This document shows positions 1 to 6,026 of a DNA stretch of 11,307 nucleotides, in pieces. Position 1 is the first letter of the stretch. Each line of letters starts with the position of its first letter. The translations under genes and the position numbers were made by a program. The notes beneath the pieces are model-generated. The model saw nothing but the letters and a program-made list of their open reading frames with translations, did not search any database and was not told where the DNA came from. The stretch is taken from the NCBI GenBank assembly GCA_002404055.1, contig DHIZ01000317.1, positions 1-11,307 of the forward strand, written 5' to 3'. The stretch is from Chloroflexi bacterium UBA4733. Its GTDB lineage: Bacteria; Chloroflexota; UBA4733.

Positions 1-6
1 CGCTCC

Positions 7-1065
7 CTACGCCGGTCCGCCCGAATCGGCGTCCAGCGCACTGAGCGAGGCGGCGGCGCCAATCTGGTCGGCTAACTGGTCCAGTCGCACCTGGTCGGCG
101 GCGTCGATCTGCCGCCCCAGCGCCTCCGGCACCGTCCCGAAGCGCGCCTGAATCAACCGGCGCAGCATGGCGCGCTGCCCCTGCAACTCGCCTTCCTGCC
201 GCCCGCGCAGCTCGCCTTCCTGCCGCCCGCGCAGCTCGCCTTCCCGCTGCCCCTGCAACTTCCCTTCCTGCAGCCCTTCCCGCCGCCCCTGCAACTTCCC
301 TTCCCGCAGCCCGATCCGTTCCACGCTCGTAATGTAGGGCATCCGTCGTTCCTCCTCAATCCGCGCAATCTCGCGCCACATGGCATCGTCTTGCTTCCGC
401 GGCAAGGCCAGCATCCAGTCGATCAGCCGGAATAGTTCCAGGATCTGCTTGCGCTCGTAGCCCCGCTCGTACAGCCCCCGGATCAGCCCCAGCTTGGCCC
501 GTCCGCGCGCCTCCAGCGACCCATAGGTCGCCTGCGCCGCCAGGTAGGCCCGCACCACCACGGCGAAGGGGTTCGCGCTCGCCGCCAACTCCTCCTCGCG
601 TTCCCGCCAGTCCAGCAGTTTGACCACCGGATAGCGCAACTCCACGGCACAGCCCCAGAGCTCCTGCGCGAAGCGCGCCGGTCGCCAGTTGGGCTGTTCA
701 TCACCCAGAATGGCCAGGCTCATGATGGGACGGTTGTGGCGATCAAAGATGCGATAGTAGTACACGAACATACGCCGGGCGAAGTCGCGTTCCGGCTGGC
801 CCTGCACCTCGATGTGAATCAGTACCCAGGCGTTGGTCCCGTCGCGCCGCCAGACCCGTACCAACGTGTCGGCGAGGCGACGGCCCAGATCGGCATCGCG
901 CGAGACCTGCTGCAACTCCTTGTCCAGCAGCCTATACTCGCGACTCCAGTCGATCGCCGCATGCGCCTCTGGGAAGAAGAGGGCGAAGGCGTCGGGCAGG
1001 TAGCGGGCGAGCGCCTCTTTCCAGGGGCTGTCGTAGTCGGCTGCTGGCGTCGTCTCGTCACTCAT
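7..1065 (-). CDS. Rpn family PD-(D/E)XK nuclease (PDDEXK_3/transposase_31 type) with C-terminal DUF4351
   Basis: 352 residues from the ATG at 1065. Residues about 40-125 match the Rpn/'transposase_31' nuclease fold: E50 in LLDKELQQ, D66 in LADTLV and the E86-x-Q88 pair in HIEVQGQ are the likely catalytic acids, followed by the typical FARRMFVYYYRIFDR stretch. Residues 252-298 are charged, Gly-rich tandem repeats of the REGELRGRQ type, and 299-345 (LIQARFGTVPEAL onwards) is a DUF4351 tail. Rpn proteins are DNA endonucleases that stimulate RecA-independent recombination in E. coli; they are not part of a classical insertion sequence. The frame stays open upstream to 1353, but family similarity begins at MSDETTP and a promoter lies directly before that ATG, so 1065 is preferred. 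It stands alone, with decayed DNA upstream. The gene appears intact. Its role here is inference; a link to local rearrangement is only a suggestion. Confidence 0.85.
   Translation of the reverse strand: MSDETTPAADYDSPWKEALARYLPDAFALFFPEAHAAIDWSREYRLLDKELQQVSRDADLGRRLADTLVRVWRRDGTNAWVLIHIEVQGQPERDFARRMFVYYYRIFDRHNRPIMSLAILGDEQPNWRPARFAQELWGCAVELRYPVVKLLDWREREEELAASANPFAVVVRAYLAAQATYGSLEARGRAKLGLIRGLYERGYERKQILELFRLIDWMLALPRKQDDAMWREIARIEEERRMPYITSVERIGLREGKLQGRREGLQEGKLQGQREGELRGRQEGELRGRQEGELQGQRAMLRRLIQARFGTVPEALGRQIDAADQVRLDQLADQIGAAASLSALDADSGGPA
181..312 (-). repeat. 24-bp tandem repeat inside the Rpn gene
   Basis: Five 24-bp units (181-204, 205-228, 229-252, 253-276, 289-312) and one 12-bp half unit (277-288). 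The second and third units share CAGCTCGCCTTCC-type cores; the others are diverged. On the minus strand each unit encodes eight residues of the REGELRGR type, so copy-number change in steps of 12 or 24 bp keeps the frame and only lengthens or shortens the linker before DUF4351. Confidence 0.9.
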
Positions 1066-1072
1066 AGTGTTG

Positions 1073-1101
1073 AGTGTAAAGCATGGGCGTGCAGTCCGCA
1101 A
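1073..1101 (-). promoter_or_regulatory. Sigma-70-like promoter for the Rpn gene, probably leaderless
   Basis: On the minus strand a -35 box TTGCGG (1096-1101) is followed after 17 bp by a -10 box TACACT (1073-1078). Only seven bases (CAACACT) separate the -10 box from the ATG at 1065, so transcription would start at or next to the start codon. No Shine-Dalgarno sequence is present before this ATG, which agrees with a leaderless mRNA. Confidence 0.5.
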
Positions 1102-1379
1102 AGGATCGAACGCTGGTACGTCTGGGCTGCCTATAACCCGGACCGGCCGGGCGACCACGCCGGGGCGATCGCGCTGCTCGATAGTCCCGGCCCCGCCGCC
1201 CAGCTCACCCCCTTCGGCGGCATCTTCGTTGCTGCGCAACAGTGACGGGGACGAACCGCGCGCGCTTGCAGTCACAGCCGCACTCCGCAGGGGGTATCGG
1301 GCTAGCTGAGGCGCCGGAGCATCGCCACGTGAACGATCCCGTCCGCCGTGCATTGCTCTGCATCACCCGTGCTCTTTTC
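1102..1379. other. Intergenic stretch without a recognisable gene
   Basis: No gene is recognised here. One plus-strand frame reads protein-like just before its stop at 1243-1245 (about 40 residues, WYVWAAYNPDRPGDHAG onwards), which could be the tail of a lost gene, but no family is recognised. Bases 1346-1380 resemble in part the 34-bp element found at 8494-8527 and 10543-10576 (shared core TTGCTCTGC). Confidence 0.3.
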
Positions 1380-1556
1380 TACGTCAGCGCTCTCTGCGAT
1401 ATGGATAGGATGATCAGAAGACTCCTCGAAATGCTCACCATGGCTCCCCACCGAGGTCGATCTGGCGGAACTGAAGAAGATCCTGCTGGCCTGGCGCGAC
1501 GCGGAGCAGCGCCTGCGCGAGGAAGCGCTGGCGGAGGAGGACGACGACCGTGGCGC
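1380..1556 (+). repeat. Dispersed repeat, copy A (DUF5615 tail plus gene X tail)
   Basis: A 177-bp segment aligning without gaps to 5850-6026 (copy B), with 19 mismatches counted by eye. Its last 71 bp also align without gaps to 7443-7513 (copy C). The first 29 bp carry the end of a DUF5615-type toxin frame (RQRSLRYG then TAG at 1406-1408); in copy B the same place holds the real 3' end of an intact DUF5615 gene (RQRPLRRG then TAG). The rest carries the end of an unknown acidic protein. Confidence 0.85.
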
Positions 1557-1560
1557 TTGA
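1441..1560 (+). pseudogene. C-terminal remnant of unknown acidic protein (gene X), copy A
   Basis: In the frame ending with TGA at 1558-1560 this reads WLPTEVDLAELKKILL, then AWRDAEQRLREEALAEEDDD and RGA: an amphipathic helix followed by an acidic tail. There is no start codon in this frame. The preceding frame from ATG 1410 (MIRRLLEMLT) would join it if one base were removed near 1440, and copy B carries the same break, so the lesion predates the duplication. The stop overlaps the coaD start by 11 bases, as in a genuine operon. I do not recognise the family. Confidence 0.55.
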
Positions 1561-1663
1561 CCGCCATTTTGCCGTCTATCCGGGCGCCTTCGATCCGCCC
1601 ACATACGGCCACCTGGACATGCCCGGCAGCCACTGGTGGACAAATCGCCCTGGCCGATGGTAA
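1550..1663 (+). pseudogene. coaD: 5' fragment of phosphopantetheine adenylyltransferase gene
   Basis: From GTG 1550 the frame reads VALDRHFAVYPGAFDPPTYG then HLDM, the N-terminal nucleotidyltransferase signature of CoaD (usual form AVYPGSFDPxTNGHLDI), which binds ATP and 4'-phosphopantetheine in coenzyme A synthesis. A purine-rich site (GGAGGAGG, nine bases before the GTG) supports the start. Homology stops at about 1621; a further 13 non-CoaD codons lead to TAA at 1661-1663. CoaD is normally about 160 residues, so roughly 24 family residues remain and this copy cannot be functional. A complete coaD should exist elsewhere in the genome. Confidence 0.75.
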
Positions 1664-1670
1664 TCGATGC

Positions 1671-1699
1671 TTGACATGACCGCACAGGCGCGGCATACT
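1671..1699 (+). promoter_or_regulatory. Near-consensus sigma-70 promoter without a gene
   Basis: Perfect -35 TTGACA (1671-1676), 17-bp spacer and -10 CATACT (1694-1699, four of six consensus bases). It points right into a region with no plus-strand gene and reads against the DUF3800 remnant. A hairpin begins near the expected transcription start. Confidence 0.55.
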
Positions 1700-1707
1700 G
1701 CTTGTAG

Positions 1708-1738
1708 AAGCTGGGAACTGCGTAGCGGGTCTCAGCTT
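1708..1738 (+). other. Hairpin at the 5' end of the predicted orphan transcript
   Basis: AAGCTGGGA (1708-1716) pairs with TCTCAGCTT (1730-1738) to give a nine-base-pair stem with one G-U pair and a 13-base loop. It starts about nine bases after the -10 box. There is no long T run after it, so it is a weak terminator at best; it could be the first stem of a small RNA or chance. Confidence 0.35.
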
Positions 1739-1768
1739 TACTCCACGGATCAATTGTGGCGCTGCGAG

Positions 1769-1941
1769 CTACTCGGCGGGTAGCACCACCAGTCCCGGTC
1801 CCCGATACGTCCCTCCGCTGCGCCGGAACTTTGACTCAATGATGCGGAAGTCCTCCTTGACCGGTTTGCCAAGCACGAAGCGACCGACAGGGGAGACAAC
1901 AAGACGGTGAGGTTATGGTCGCCGGACTCGTCCAGATACAT
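1769..1941 (-). pseudogene. DUF3800 gene with internal deletion
   Basis: From ATG 1941 the frame starts MYLDESGDHNLTV, the N-terminal signature of DUF3800 proteins (RNase H-like fold, conserved DESG acid). Around 1895 the sequence jumps to another frame reading FVLGKPVKEDFRIIESKFRR, then SGGTYRGPGLVVLPAE and TAG at 1769-1771, which looks like the C-terminus of the same family. The central roughly 150-200 residues are missing and the two ends are out of frame. It lies six bases downstream of the broken HTH antitoxin, in the place where the paralogous module at 3897-4825 has a PIN toxin. Confidence 0.6.
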
Positions 1942-1946
1942 GACTT

Positions 1947-2287
1947 TCAAGCTGACGGACGCTCCGCACGCCATGGGACCACACCCGGTCTGCCCTGTTC
2001 GAGTGCCTCCAGTTGATCGTCCGTTGGAGCGGCGTCGTCATCCAGTGCGGCTGTGGCGTCATGTGCTCGATCGGACGCCCGTATGCCGCGAACCAACGCA
2101 TCGTCTTGCAGGGCATCTAGCGCGGCGATCGGTACCATCATCCGGCTGCCGTGCATCTCGTGCGGCACGTTCAGGCGGCGGATCAGTACCTTCACAGTGT
2201 TCACGGAACGAATGTTGAGATAGGCCGCTGTCTCCGTTGTCGTGAGCAATCGATCAGCATCCAGCGCCTCTCATGCCGCCGCCAATG
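1947..2287 (-). pseudogene. Excisionase-like HTH antitoxin remnant (paralogue of 4391-4825)
   Basis: Closely matches the intact antitoxin at 4391-4825: TAAYLNIRSVNTVKVLIRRL is the MerR/excisionase-type helix-turn-helix, then MHGSRMMVPIAALDALQDD and a similar acidic tail ending in GRPGVVPWRAERPSA. Homology continues upstream of the first possible start to about 2287, where the codon matching Leu33 of the intact protein (TTA) reads TGA. The first roughly 28 residues are missing and the homology ends just before the stop of the oxidoreductase gene. A protein could only start inside (for example at MLTTTE, 2249), leaving an HTH without the original N-terminus. Probably inactive. Confidence 0.7.
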
Positions 2288-2288
2288 T

Positions 2289-3326
2289 TTATCTCCCCGC
2301 TGCCGCCAGGCTGGCTGGATCAAGCCCCGCCTGCCGGGCAACGTGGTCCTGCACGGTCTGAATGACCAACGCTTCGCTGACGTTCGGGAACTGCCGCGTT
2401 CCTTCCAAACTGGCGACAAGCGCCCGCATCTGCACCGCCGGAAACGCGCGGTAGGATACCTGCAGGTCGTCGTCGATCTCCCGCGCTGTCCACGGGCTGC
2501 CGTCCGTCGCCTGTTGGATGAGCGCCGAATCGGCGTCCAGGCTGAGCGTGATGCTCCCCTTGTCGCCGCACACCAGGGCGCGAATGCCGTTGCCGAAGCC
2601 GATGGCAGCGCGCGAGACAAGCAGGGTAACGAGCGCGCCGGCGGATGAGCGGAAGACGGCTTGCGTGGTCACGTCTGCCGCGCCCGAGGGCAGGGGCATG
2701 CTCGTCGCGCGCTCAAGTGCCAGATCGGCCGCGCTACCCGCACTAATCAGCCACCAGGCGCAGAGGTCCAGACCGTGGGACCCGATCTCGACGAGGGCGC
2801 TCCGGCCAGGGGCGTCTCCCTGCAATTCCTTGGCCTGGAGCAATGCGACCTGAACCAGCGAGACGCGCCCTACCGTGCCGGCTTCCAGCAGGCGGGCGAC
2901 CATGCGTGTGCCCCCAATGCCACGGTAGGTGAAGTGGACGGCGCTTGGAACCGCTGCCCGTGCCACCGCATCCGCTATGGCTCGCGCGGCTGTTGCCGTC
3001 TCGGCCAGAGGCTTCTCACAGATGACGGCCATCCCTGCCTGGGCCGCCGCCACTGCCGGCGCCTGGTGCGCGCTGGCCGGGGTGTTGATGAACGCCGTGT
3101 CCGCGACGCCGGCAGCGATGAGTGTAGCAACGCTGTCGAACGCCTGCGGTATGTCGAATCGTGCCGCCATCGCCTCCGCTTTTGCTTGCGAGCGGCTGCA
3201 CAGGGCGACAAGGGTGCAGTTCCCGGCGGCGAGCAGGCCAGGAATCAGCACTCGCTCGGCTCGCGCGTTTAAGCCGATGAGTGCGACGCGGCGCTTCCTG
3301 GCCGGCGTCCTCGCAGATATTCCCAT
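2289..3326 (-). CDS. Gfo/Idh/MocA family NAD(P)-dependent oxidoreductase
   Basis: 345 residues, full length for the family. The N-terminal Rossmann domain begins with VALIGLNARAERVLIPGL (residues 14-31; the usual GxGxxG is relaxed to GLNARA), and EKP at 104-106 is the conserved cofactor-binding motif. The C-terminal substrate domain carries E180-x-G-x-H184-x-x-D187 in the place of the catalytic D/H residues. Such enzymes oxidise or reduce sugars, cyclitols or similar polyols with NAD(P); the substrate cannot be read from sequence. The start is supported by GGGGAAGG seven bases upstream of ATG 3326. It is the only metabolic gene that looks intact here, flanked on both sides by TA debris and with no operon partner. 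Confidence 0.85.
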   Translation of the reverse strand: MGISARTPARKRRVALIGLNARAERVLIPGLLAAGNCTLVALCSRSQAKAEAMAARFDIPQAFDSVATLIAAGVADTAFINTPASAHQAPAVAAAQAGMAVICEKPLAETATAARAIADAVARAAVPSAVHFTYRGIGGTRMVARLLEAGTVGRVSLVQVALLQAKELQGDAPGRSALVEIGSHGLDLCAWWLISAGSAADLALERATSMPLPSGAADVTTQAVFRSSAGALVTLLVSRAAIGFGNGIRALVCGDKGSITLSLDADSALIQQATDGSPWTAREIDDDLQVSYRAFPAVQMRALVASLEGTRQFPNVSEALVIQTVQDHVARQAGLDPASLAAAGR

Positions 3327-3504
3327 CTCACAGCCTTCCCCGTCAACGATGTAAGTCGGGCCGCAGCCTCACCAGCCATCAATGTGAGAAATCAACACCA
3401 GGTTCCCCAGGATACCCCATTCCTGCCTGTCGGCGTCCATCGCCTGCTGTGTGCTCTTGAGGACGCATGACCTCCGTCGGCGCAACCTCGCGCGCTGCTC
3501 CTGG
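3327..3504. other. Intergenic stretch without a recognisable gene
   Basis: No gene is recognised. A minus-strand frame reads VLKSTQQAMDADRQEWGIL from about 3465 downward and looks protein-like but has no start and no known family. The oxidoreductase ribosome binding site lies at the left end. Confidence 0.25.
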
Positions 3505-3621
3505 ACGGTTGACCGCTGGCGCGCCAATCAGCGCGTGACCCAGGGGAAGACGCGCGCCAGACTGGCCGAGTTGCTGGCGTTGCGAGAGAGACTCCTGGCG
3601 ATGCTCGGGTCGCCGGAAGGG
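3505..3621 (+). pseudogene. Fragment of Xre/MbcA/ParS-type antitoxin (paralogue of 7708-8061)
   Basis: Reads TVDRWRANQRVTQGKTRARL then AELLALRERLLAMLGSPE, matching residues 37-73 of the intact antitoxin at 7708-8061 with only a few changes. Both edges are sharp: upstream, the part equivalent to ALDVDRR is reduced to CSW, and downstream the toxin-binding part (LYLGGFTPEEAL onwards) is gone. The surrounding open frame (3451-3660) has no convincing ribosome binding site. No RES toxin follows. Confidence 0.7.
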
Positions 3622-3872
3622 TCGCGCGCAACCTCGCCTTTCTACGAAGCAACGTTCTGAGCGAACTGCAACGTGACCTGACGCACGTGCTCGATCTCTC
3701 AGTACCGATGGCCGCGGGACTCACCGCCTTCATAATGAGCCGCAAAGGGGCCGACGCCGCCCTCAGCCGGATGAATGCCGCAAAGGGCCAGGTGGTCCGG
3801 CACGTCGAGGACCGGAGCCAGCGCGAGGAATCGCTATCGGGAGACGATCACCATGGTGACGCTATGGGTTGA
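3622..3872 (+). other. Unassigned open frame after the antitoxin scrap
   Basis: In the frame ending at TGA 3870-3872 the reading is ARNLAFLRSNVLSELQRDLT, then HVLDLSVPMAAGLTAFIMSR and a charged tail. It has protein-like composition (an amphipathic start and a hydrophobic MAAGLTAFIM segment) but I recognise no family. The frame is entered without a start; internal starts GTG 3687 and ATG 3708 lack a clear Shine-Dalgarno sequence. It may be the truncated end of a gene joined to the antitoxin scrap, or chance coding-like sequence. Confidence 0.25.
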
Positions 3873-3896
3873 GCAGTGCCCGCGGCGGTACTTGCT

Positions 3897-4394
3897 CTAC
3901 TTCCCGTCAGCAGCGGGCTCGTAGGTCAGACGAGCCAGGAAGGCTTCAGCGCCAACGTACTCGACGCCATCAAAGATGTGTCGTCCGTCGCTACCGCGTG
4001 GCGGATAGTGACGCCGATTCTCCGACACGACATATTGCGCCGCGCCAAGTTTTGCCGCCGCCCAGATCGGATGGTCCCACACGTCCGTCAACGTATCCCA
4101 AGGACGCGGGTACGGCGGCAGAGGCGTGACGACTTCAAAAGTGGGCAGCAGCCATTGCATCATCGCCTTTGCAGCCTCGCCACAGCGGCGTTCATTGGCA
4201 GCGGAAAGGTCTGCTTCGGTGTAACCGCGATCAACTCGTTTGATCCATCGCCAGGTCAGCACCCGGTTCAGTTCTGCGATGATCCAGGGCGACCAGATGG
4301 CCGTGAATGCCCGCAACTGCGCTGCCTGCTGCAGGTCGCGACGAAAGCGGGCTGGCACAAGTGAACTGGTGTCCACGATTGCGCGGTCGGTCAT
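3897..4394 (-). CDS. PIN-domain toxin (VapC-like ribonuclease)
   Basis: 165 residues. PIN-domain acids are in the expected order: D8 in AIVDTSSLV, E41 in IIAELNRVL, D104/D107 in LTDVWDHPIWAAA, and an SENRRHY segment (E125) where PIN proteins carry the last acidic position. PIN toxins are Mg-dependent RNases that cut tRNA, rRNA or mRNA when free of their antitoxin. The start ATG 4394 overlaps the stop of the upstream antitoxin in an ATGA, so the pair is translationally coupled in the usual antitoxin-first order. Slightly longer than a minimal VapC (about 130-140 residues). It appears intact; the RNA target is unknown. Confidence 0.8.
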   Translation of the reverse strand: MTDRAIVDTSSLVPARFRRDLQQAAQLRAFTAIWSPWIIAELNRVLTWRWIKRVDRGYTEADLSAANERRCGEAAKAMMQWLLPTFEVVTPLPPYPRPWDTLTDVWDHPIWAAAKLGAAQYVVSENRRHYPPRGSDGRHIFDGVEYVGAEAFLARLTYEPAADGK

Positions 4395-4825
4395 ACGGGT
4401 TGACCGCTGGTAAAGCGCTTGGCGTGCCAGGGCAGCATCCCGGGCCGGCCCTGTTCCAGTGCCTCTAGTTGATCGTCCGTAAGCAGAGCGCCATCATCCA
4501 ACTCGGCTGTGGCGTCATGTGCTCGATCCGACGCCTGTATGCCGCGAACCGACGCATCGTCTTGCAGGGCATCTAGCGCGGCGATCGGTACCATCATCCG
4601 GCTGCCGTGCATCTCGTGCTGCACGTTTAGGCGGCGGATCAGAACCTTCAACGTGTTCACAGAACGAATATTGAGATAGGCCGCTGCCTCCGTCGATGTG
4701 AGCAAGCGATCGGCATCCAGCGCCTTTAATGCCGCTGCCACCTTCTGCACGACGCCCGAGAGATCGCCGTCCGCGGCACGGTCCCGGATCGCCTCCAGAT
4801 CCCGACGTACAGCGCTGATGCTCAC
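4391..4825 (-). CDS. Excisionase-family HTH antitoxin partner of PIN toxin
   Basis: 144 residues from GTG 4825, with GGGAG seven bases upstream. Residues 1-38 form a charged helix (VRRDLEAIRDRAADGDLSGV), 41-67 a MerR/excisionase-type helix-turn-helix (LTSTEAAAYLNIRSVNTLKV), followed by HEMHGSRMMVPIAALDAL and an acidic C-terminal tail (LLTDDQLEALEQGRPGM) that probably wraps the toxin. The usual role is to neutralise the PIN toxin and repress the shared promoter. Its stop overlaps the toxin start by four bases. A nonsense-mutated paralogue lies at 1947-2287, where the partner is a DUF3800 remnant instead of a PIN protein. Confidence 0.75.
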   Translation of the reverse strand: MSISAVRRDLEAIRDRAADGDLSGVVQKVAAALKALDADRLLTSTEAAAYLNIRSVNTLKVLIRRLNVQHEMHGSRMMVPIAALDALQDDASVRGIQASDRAHDATAELDDGALLTDDQLEALEQGRPGMLPWHAKRFTSGQPV

Positions 4826-4935
4826 GGTATTTCTCCCGAACGCTTCCGACGTGGATGTACCCTACCCTCAATGTCGGTCACAATCAGCCTAGCCGCATCT
4901 GTCATTTTCGTCAAGAATGCTTGCCCCATGCGCTG

Positions 4936-5001
4936 GGGCCTTCCCGCACGCTGGCGCTGGAGAAGCTCCAGGAGCAGTCCGCCGACCGCAAGACCGCCTG
5001 A
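4936..5001 (+). pseudogene. CopG-like C-terminal remnant, copy 1
   Basis: Reads GPSRTLALEKLQEQSADRKT then A and TGA at 4999-5001, against GPSTLIRMLALEKL in copy 2. The deletion is in frame, but no N-terminal ribbon strand and no start precede it. Confidence 0.6.
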
Positions 5002-5126
5002 CCGGCAAGCGCACCTGTACCGGCGGGTACGCTTGCCGCGCTGCATCCGGGCGAGCAGTAGGCGAGGAGCGATTGCAGAGCGGCGACGGTTGGCGGTAGA
5101 GTTCGCACATTGGGAAAGAGGTACCC

Positions 5127-5166
5127 GTGATAGCCAACGCCATCGCAACGCCGGTCGACTACCCTT
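5127..5166 (+). pseudogene. 5' remnant of the 78-aa hypothetical gene, copy 1
   Basis: GTG 5127 begins VIANAIATPVDYP, matching the start of the intact gene at 10262 (VITNAIATPVDDP), with the same AAAGAGG-type ribosome binding site five bases upstream. After about 13 codons the similarity is lost and the frame runs into unrelated sequence. Confidence 0.6.
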
Positions 5167-5229
5167 CTTCAAGATCTGTCGCGGTACTATGGTGTAAATG
5201 TCACCAGCGATTCTCAGGGGATGCACACT

Positions 5230-5475
5230 ATGGATAGAGGGAACATTGACTGGCGCCAGTATGTCCATGCCGATTCTGCCATTCTGGCCGGAAAGCCAGT
5301 GGTGAAGGGAACGCGTTTGGCGGTCGATTTTGTTCTCAGCCTGTTCGCGGCCGGGTGGAGCGAAACGCAAGTCTTGGCCAGCTACCCCGGACTGAGTCGC
5401 GAGGCCTTGCAAGGGGTGTTCGCCTTCGCTGCCGATTGCCTGCGCGACGAGCGACTCTATCCCCTCGCCGGCTAG
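5230..5475 (+). CDS. DUF433 family antitoxin
   Basis: 81 residues. GKPVVKGTRLAVDFVLSLFA (21-40), then AGWSETQVLASYPGLSREAL (41-60), is the DUF433 signature, a VapB-like helix-turn-helix found as the antitoxin partner of DUF5615 toxins. The in-frame ATG at 5221 is less likely because AGGGG (5216-5220) sits nine bases before the ATG at 5230. A TACTAT at 5185-5190 may be the -10 box. The DUF5615 toxin follows after 40 bases in the same direction. Length is normal for the family and the gene is intact. Confidence 0.85.
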   Translation: MDRGNIDWRQYVHADSAILAGKPVVKGTRLAVDFVLSLFAAGWSETQVLASYPGLSREALQGVFAFAADCLRDERLYPLAG

Positions 5476-5515
5476 TGACACTGTTGCAGCAAACGGCCGG
5501 GCTAGTGGTCGCTTG

Positions 5516-5878
5516 ATGCGTTTCCTGGCCGACGAAAACTTCCCGCTGGCAAGCGTCCATCACCTGCGGTCCCACGGACTTGACGTCGCGGCCATGGCGG
5601 AGGATGCGGCGGGGTCGCCGGACACGGAGGTGTTGGCCCGGGCAACGAGCAAAGGTCGCCTCCTCCTCACTTTTGATCGCGACTTTGGCGATTTGATCTT
5701 CCGTCAGGCCTGGCCGCCTCCCCCCGGGTTGGTCTACTGCCGATTTGCGCCAATGACGCCAGTAGAACCGGGGGAAGTGGTGCTGCGGTTGCTCGCTATT
5801 CAGCAGTTCGAATTGGAGGGACAACTTACCGTCGTCGAACGGACGAATATACGTCAGCGGCCTCTGCGACGTGGATAG
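5516..5878 (+). CDS. DUF5615 family PIN-like toxin
   Basis: 120 residues from ATG 5516. MRFLADENFP (D6, E7, N8) and LLTFDRDFGDLIF (D54, D56, D59) are the hallmark acids of DUF5615, a Mut7-C/PIN-like fold predicted to be an RNase. It pairs with the DUF433 gene 40 bases upstream; the ribosome binding site is weak, and TTG at 5513 is an alternative start. The last ten codons (RQRPLRRG and stop) lie inside a 177-bp dispersed repeat that recurs at 1380, where the same C-terminus is fused to no toxin body. The gene seems intact. Targets are unknown. Confidence 0.85.
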   Translation: MRFLADENFPLASVHHLRSHGLDVAAMAEDAAGSPDTEVLARATSKGRLLLTFDRDFGDLIFRQAWPPPPGLVYCRFAPMTPVEPGEVVLRLLAIQQFELEGQLTVVERTNIRQRPLRRG

Positions 5879-6026
5879 GATGATCAGACGACTCCTCGAA
5901 GTGCTCACCATGGCTCCCCGCCGAGATCGATCTGGCGGCGCTGCAGAAGATCCTGCTGGCCTGGCGCGATGAGGAGCAACGCCTGCGCGAGGACGCGCTG
6001 TCGGGCGAGGACGACGACCGCGGCGC
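5850..6026 (+). repeat. Dispersed repeat, copy B
   Basis: Ungapped 177-bp match to 1380-1556 with 19 differences by eye. The left end overlaps the 3' end of the live DUF5615 gene; the right end is GGCGC, followed by sequence not shared with copy A. Confidence 0.85.
5911..6026 (+). pseudogene. C-terminal remnant of unknown acidic protein (gene X), copy B
   Basis: Reads WLPAEIDLAALQKILLAWRD then EEQRLREDALSGEDDDRGAW. A TGA lies in frame about 30 bases upstream and there is no start between. Differences from copy A include several amino-acid changes but no stops. The frame then runs on into non-homologous sequence. Confidence 0.5.

Larger units (their letters stand above)
4936..5166 (+). repeat. 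CopG-like/78-aa module, copy 1
   Basis: Aligns with 10071-10299 (copy 3) from the last CopG-like codons through the intergenic part and ribosome binding site into the first codons of the 78-aa gene. Compared with copies 2 and 3 it has lost about nine bases in the TLIRML segment. Homology ends at about 5166, shortly before the DUF433 operon. Confidence 0.75.

Noticed and set aside
181..312. CRISPR array
   Set aside because: The repeats are adjacent, without spacers, and encode an in-frame protein repeat.
7..1065. Insertion sequence based on the 'putative transposase' name of the Rpn family
   Set aside because: Rpn proteins are PD-(D/E)XK nucleases; no terminal inverted repeats or target duplication were seen around the gene.
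736..1245. Long plus-strand open frame opposite the Rpn gene
   Set aside because: It lies mostly antisense to a recognised nuclease and shows no family pattern; GC-rich DNA gives such shadows. Only its last 40 codons lie outside the gene.
1066..1353. Upstream extension of the Rpn protein by 96 residues
   Set aside because: The added part is low-complexity, has no family similarity, and a promoter lies directly before the inner ATG.
2661..3354. Plus-strand open frames opposite the oxidoreductase
   Set aside because: Arg/Cys/His-rich shadows of a clearly recognised minus-strand gene.
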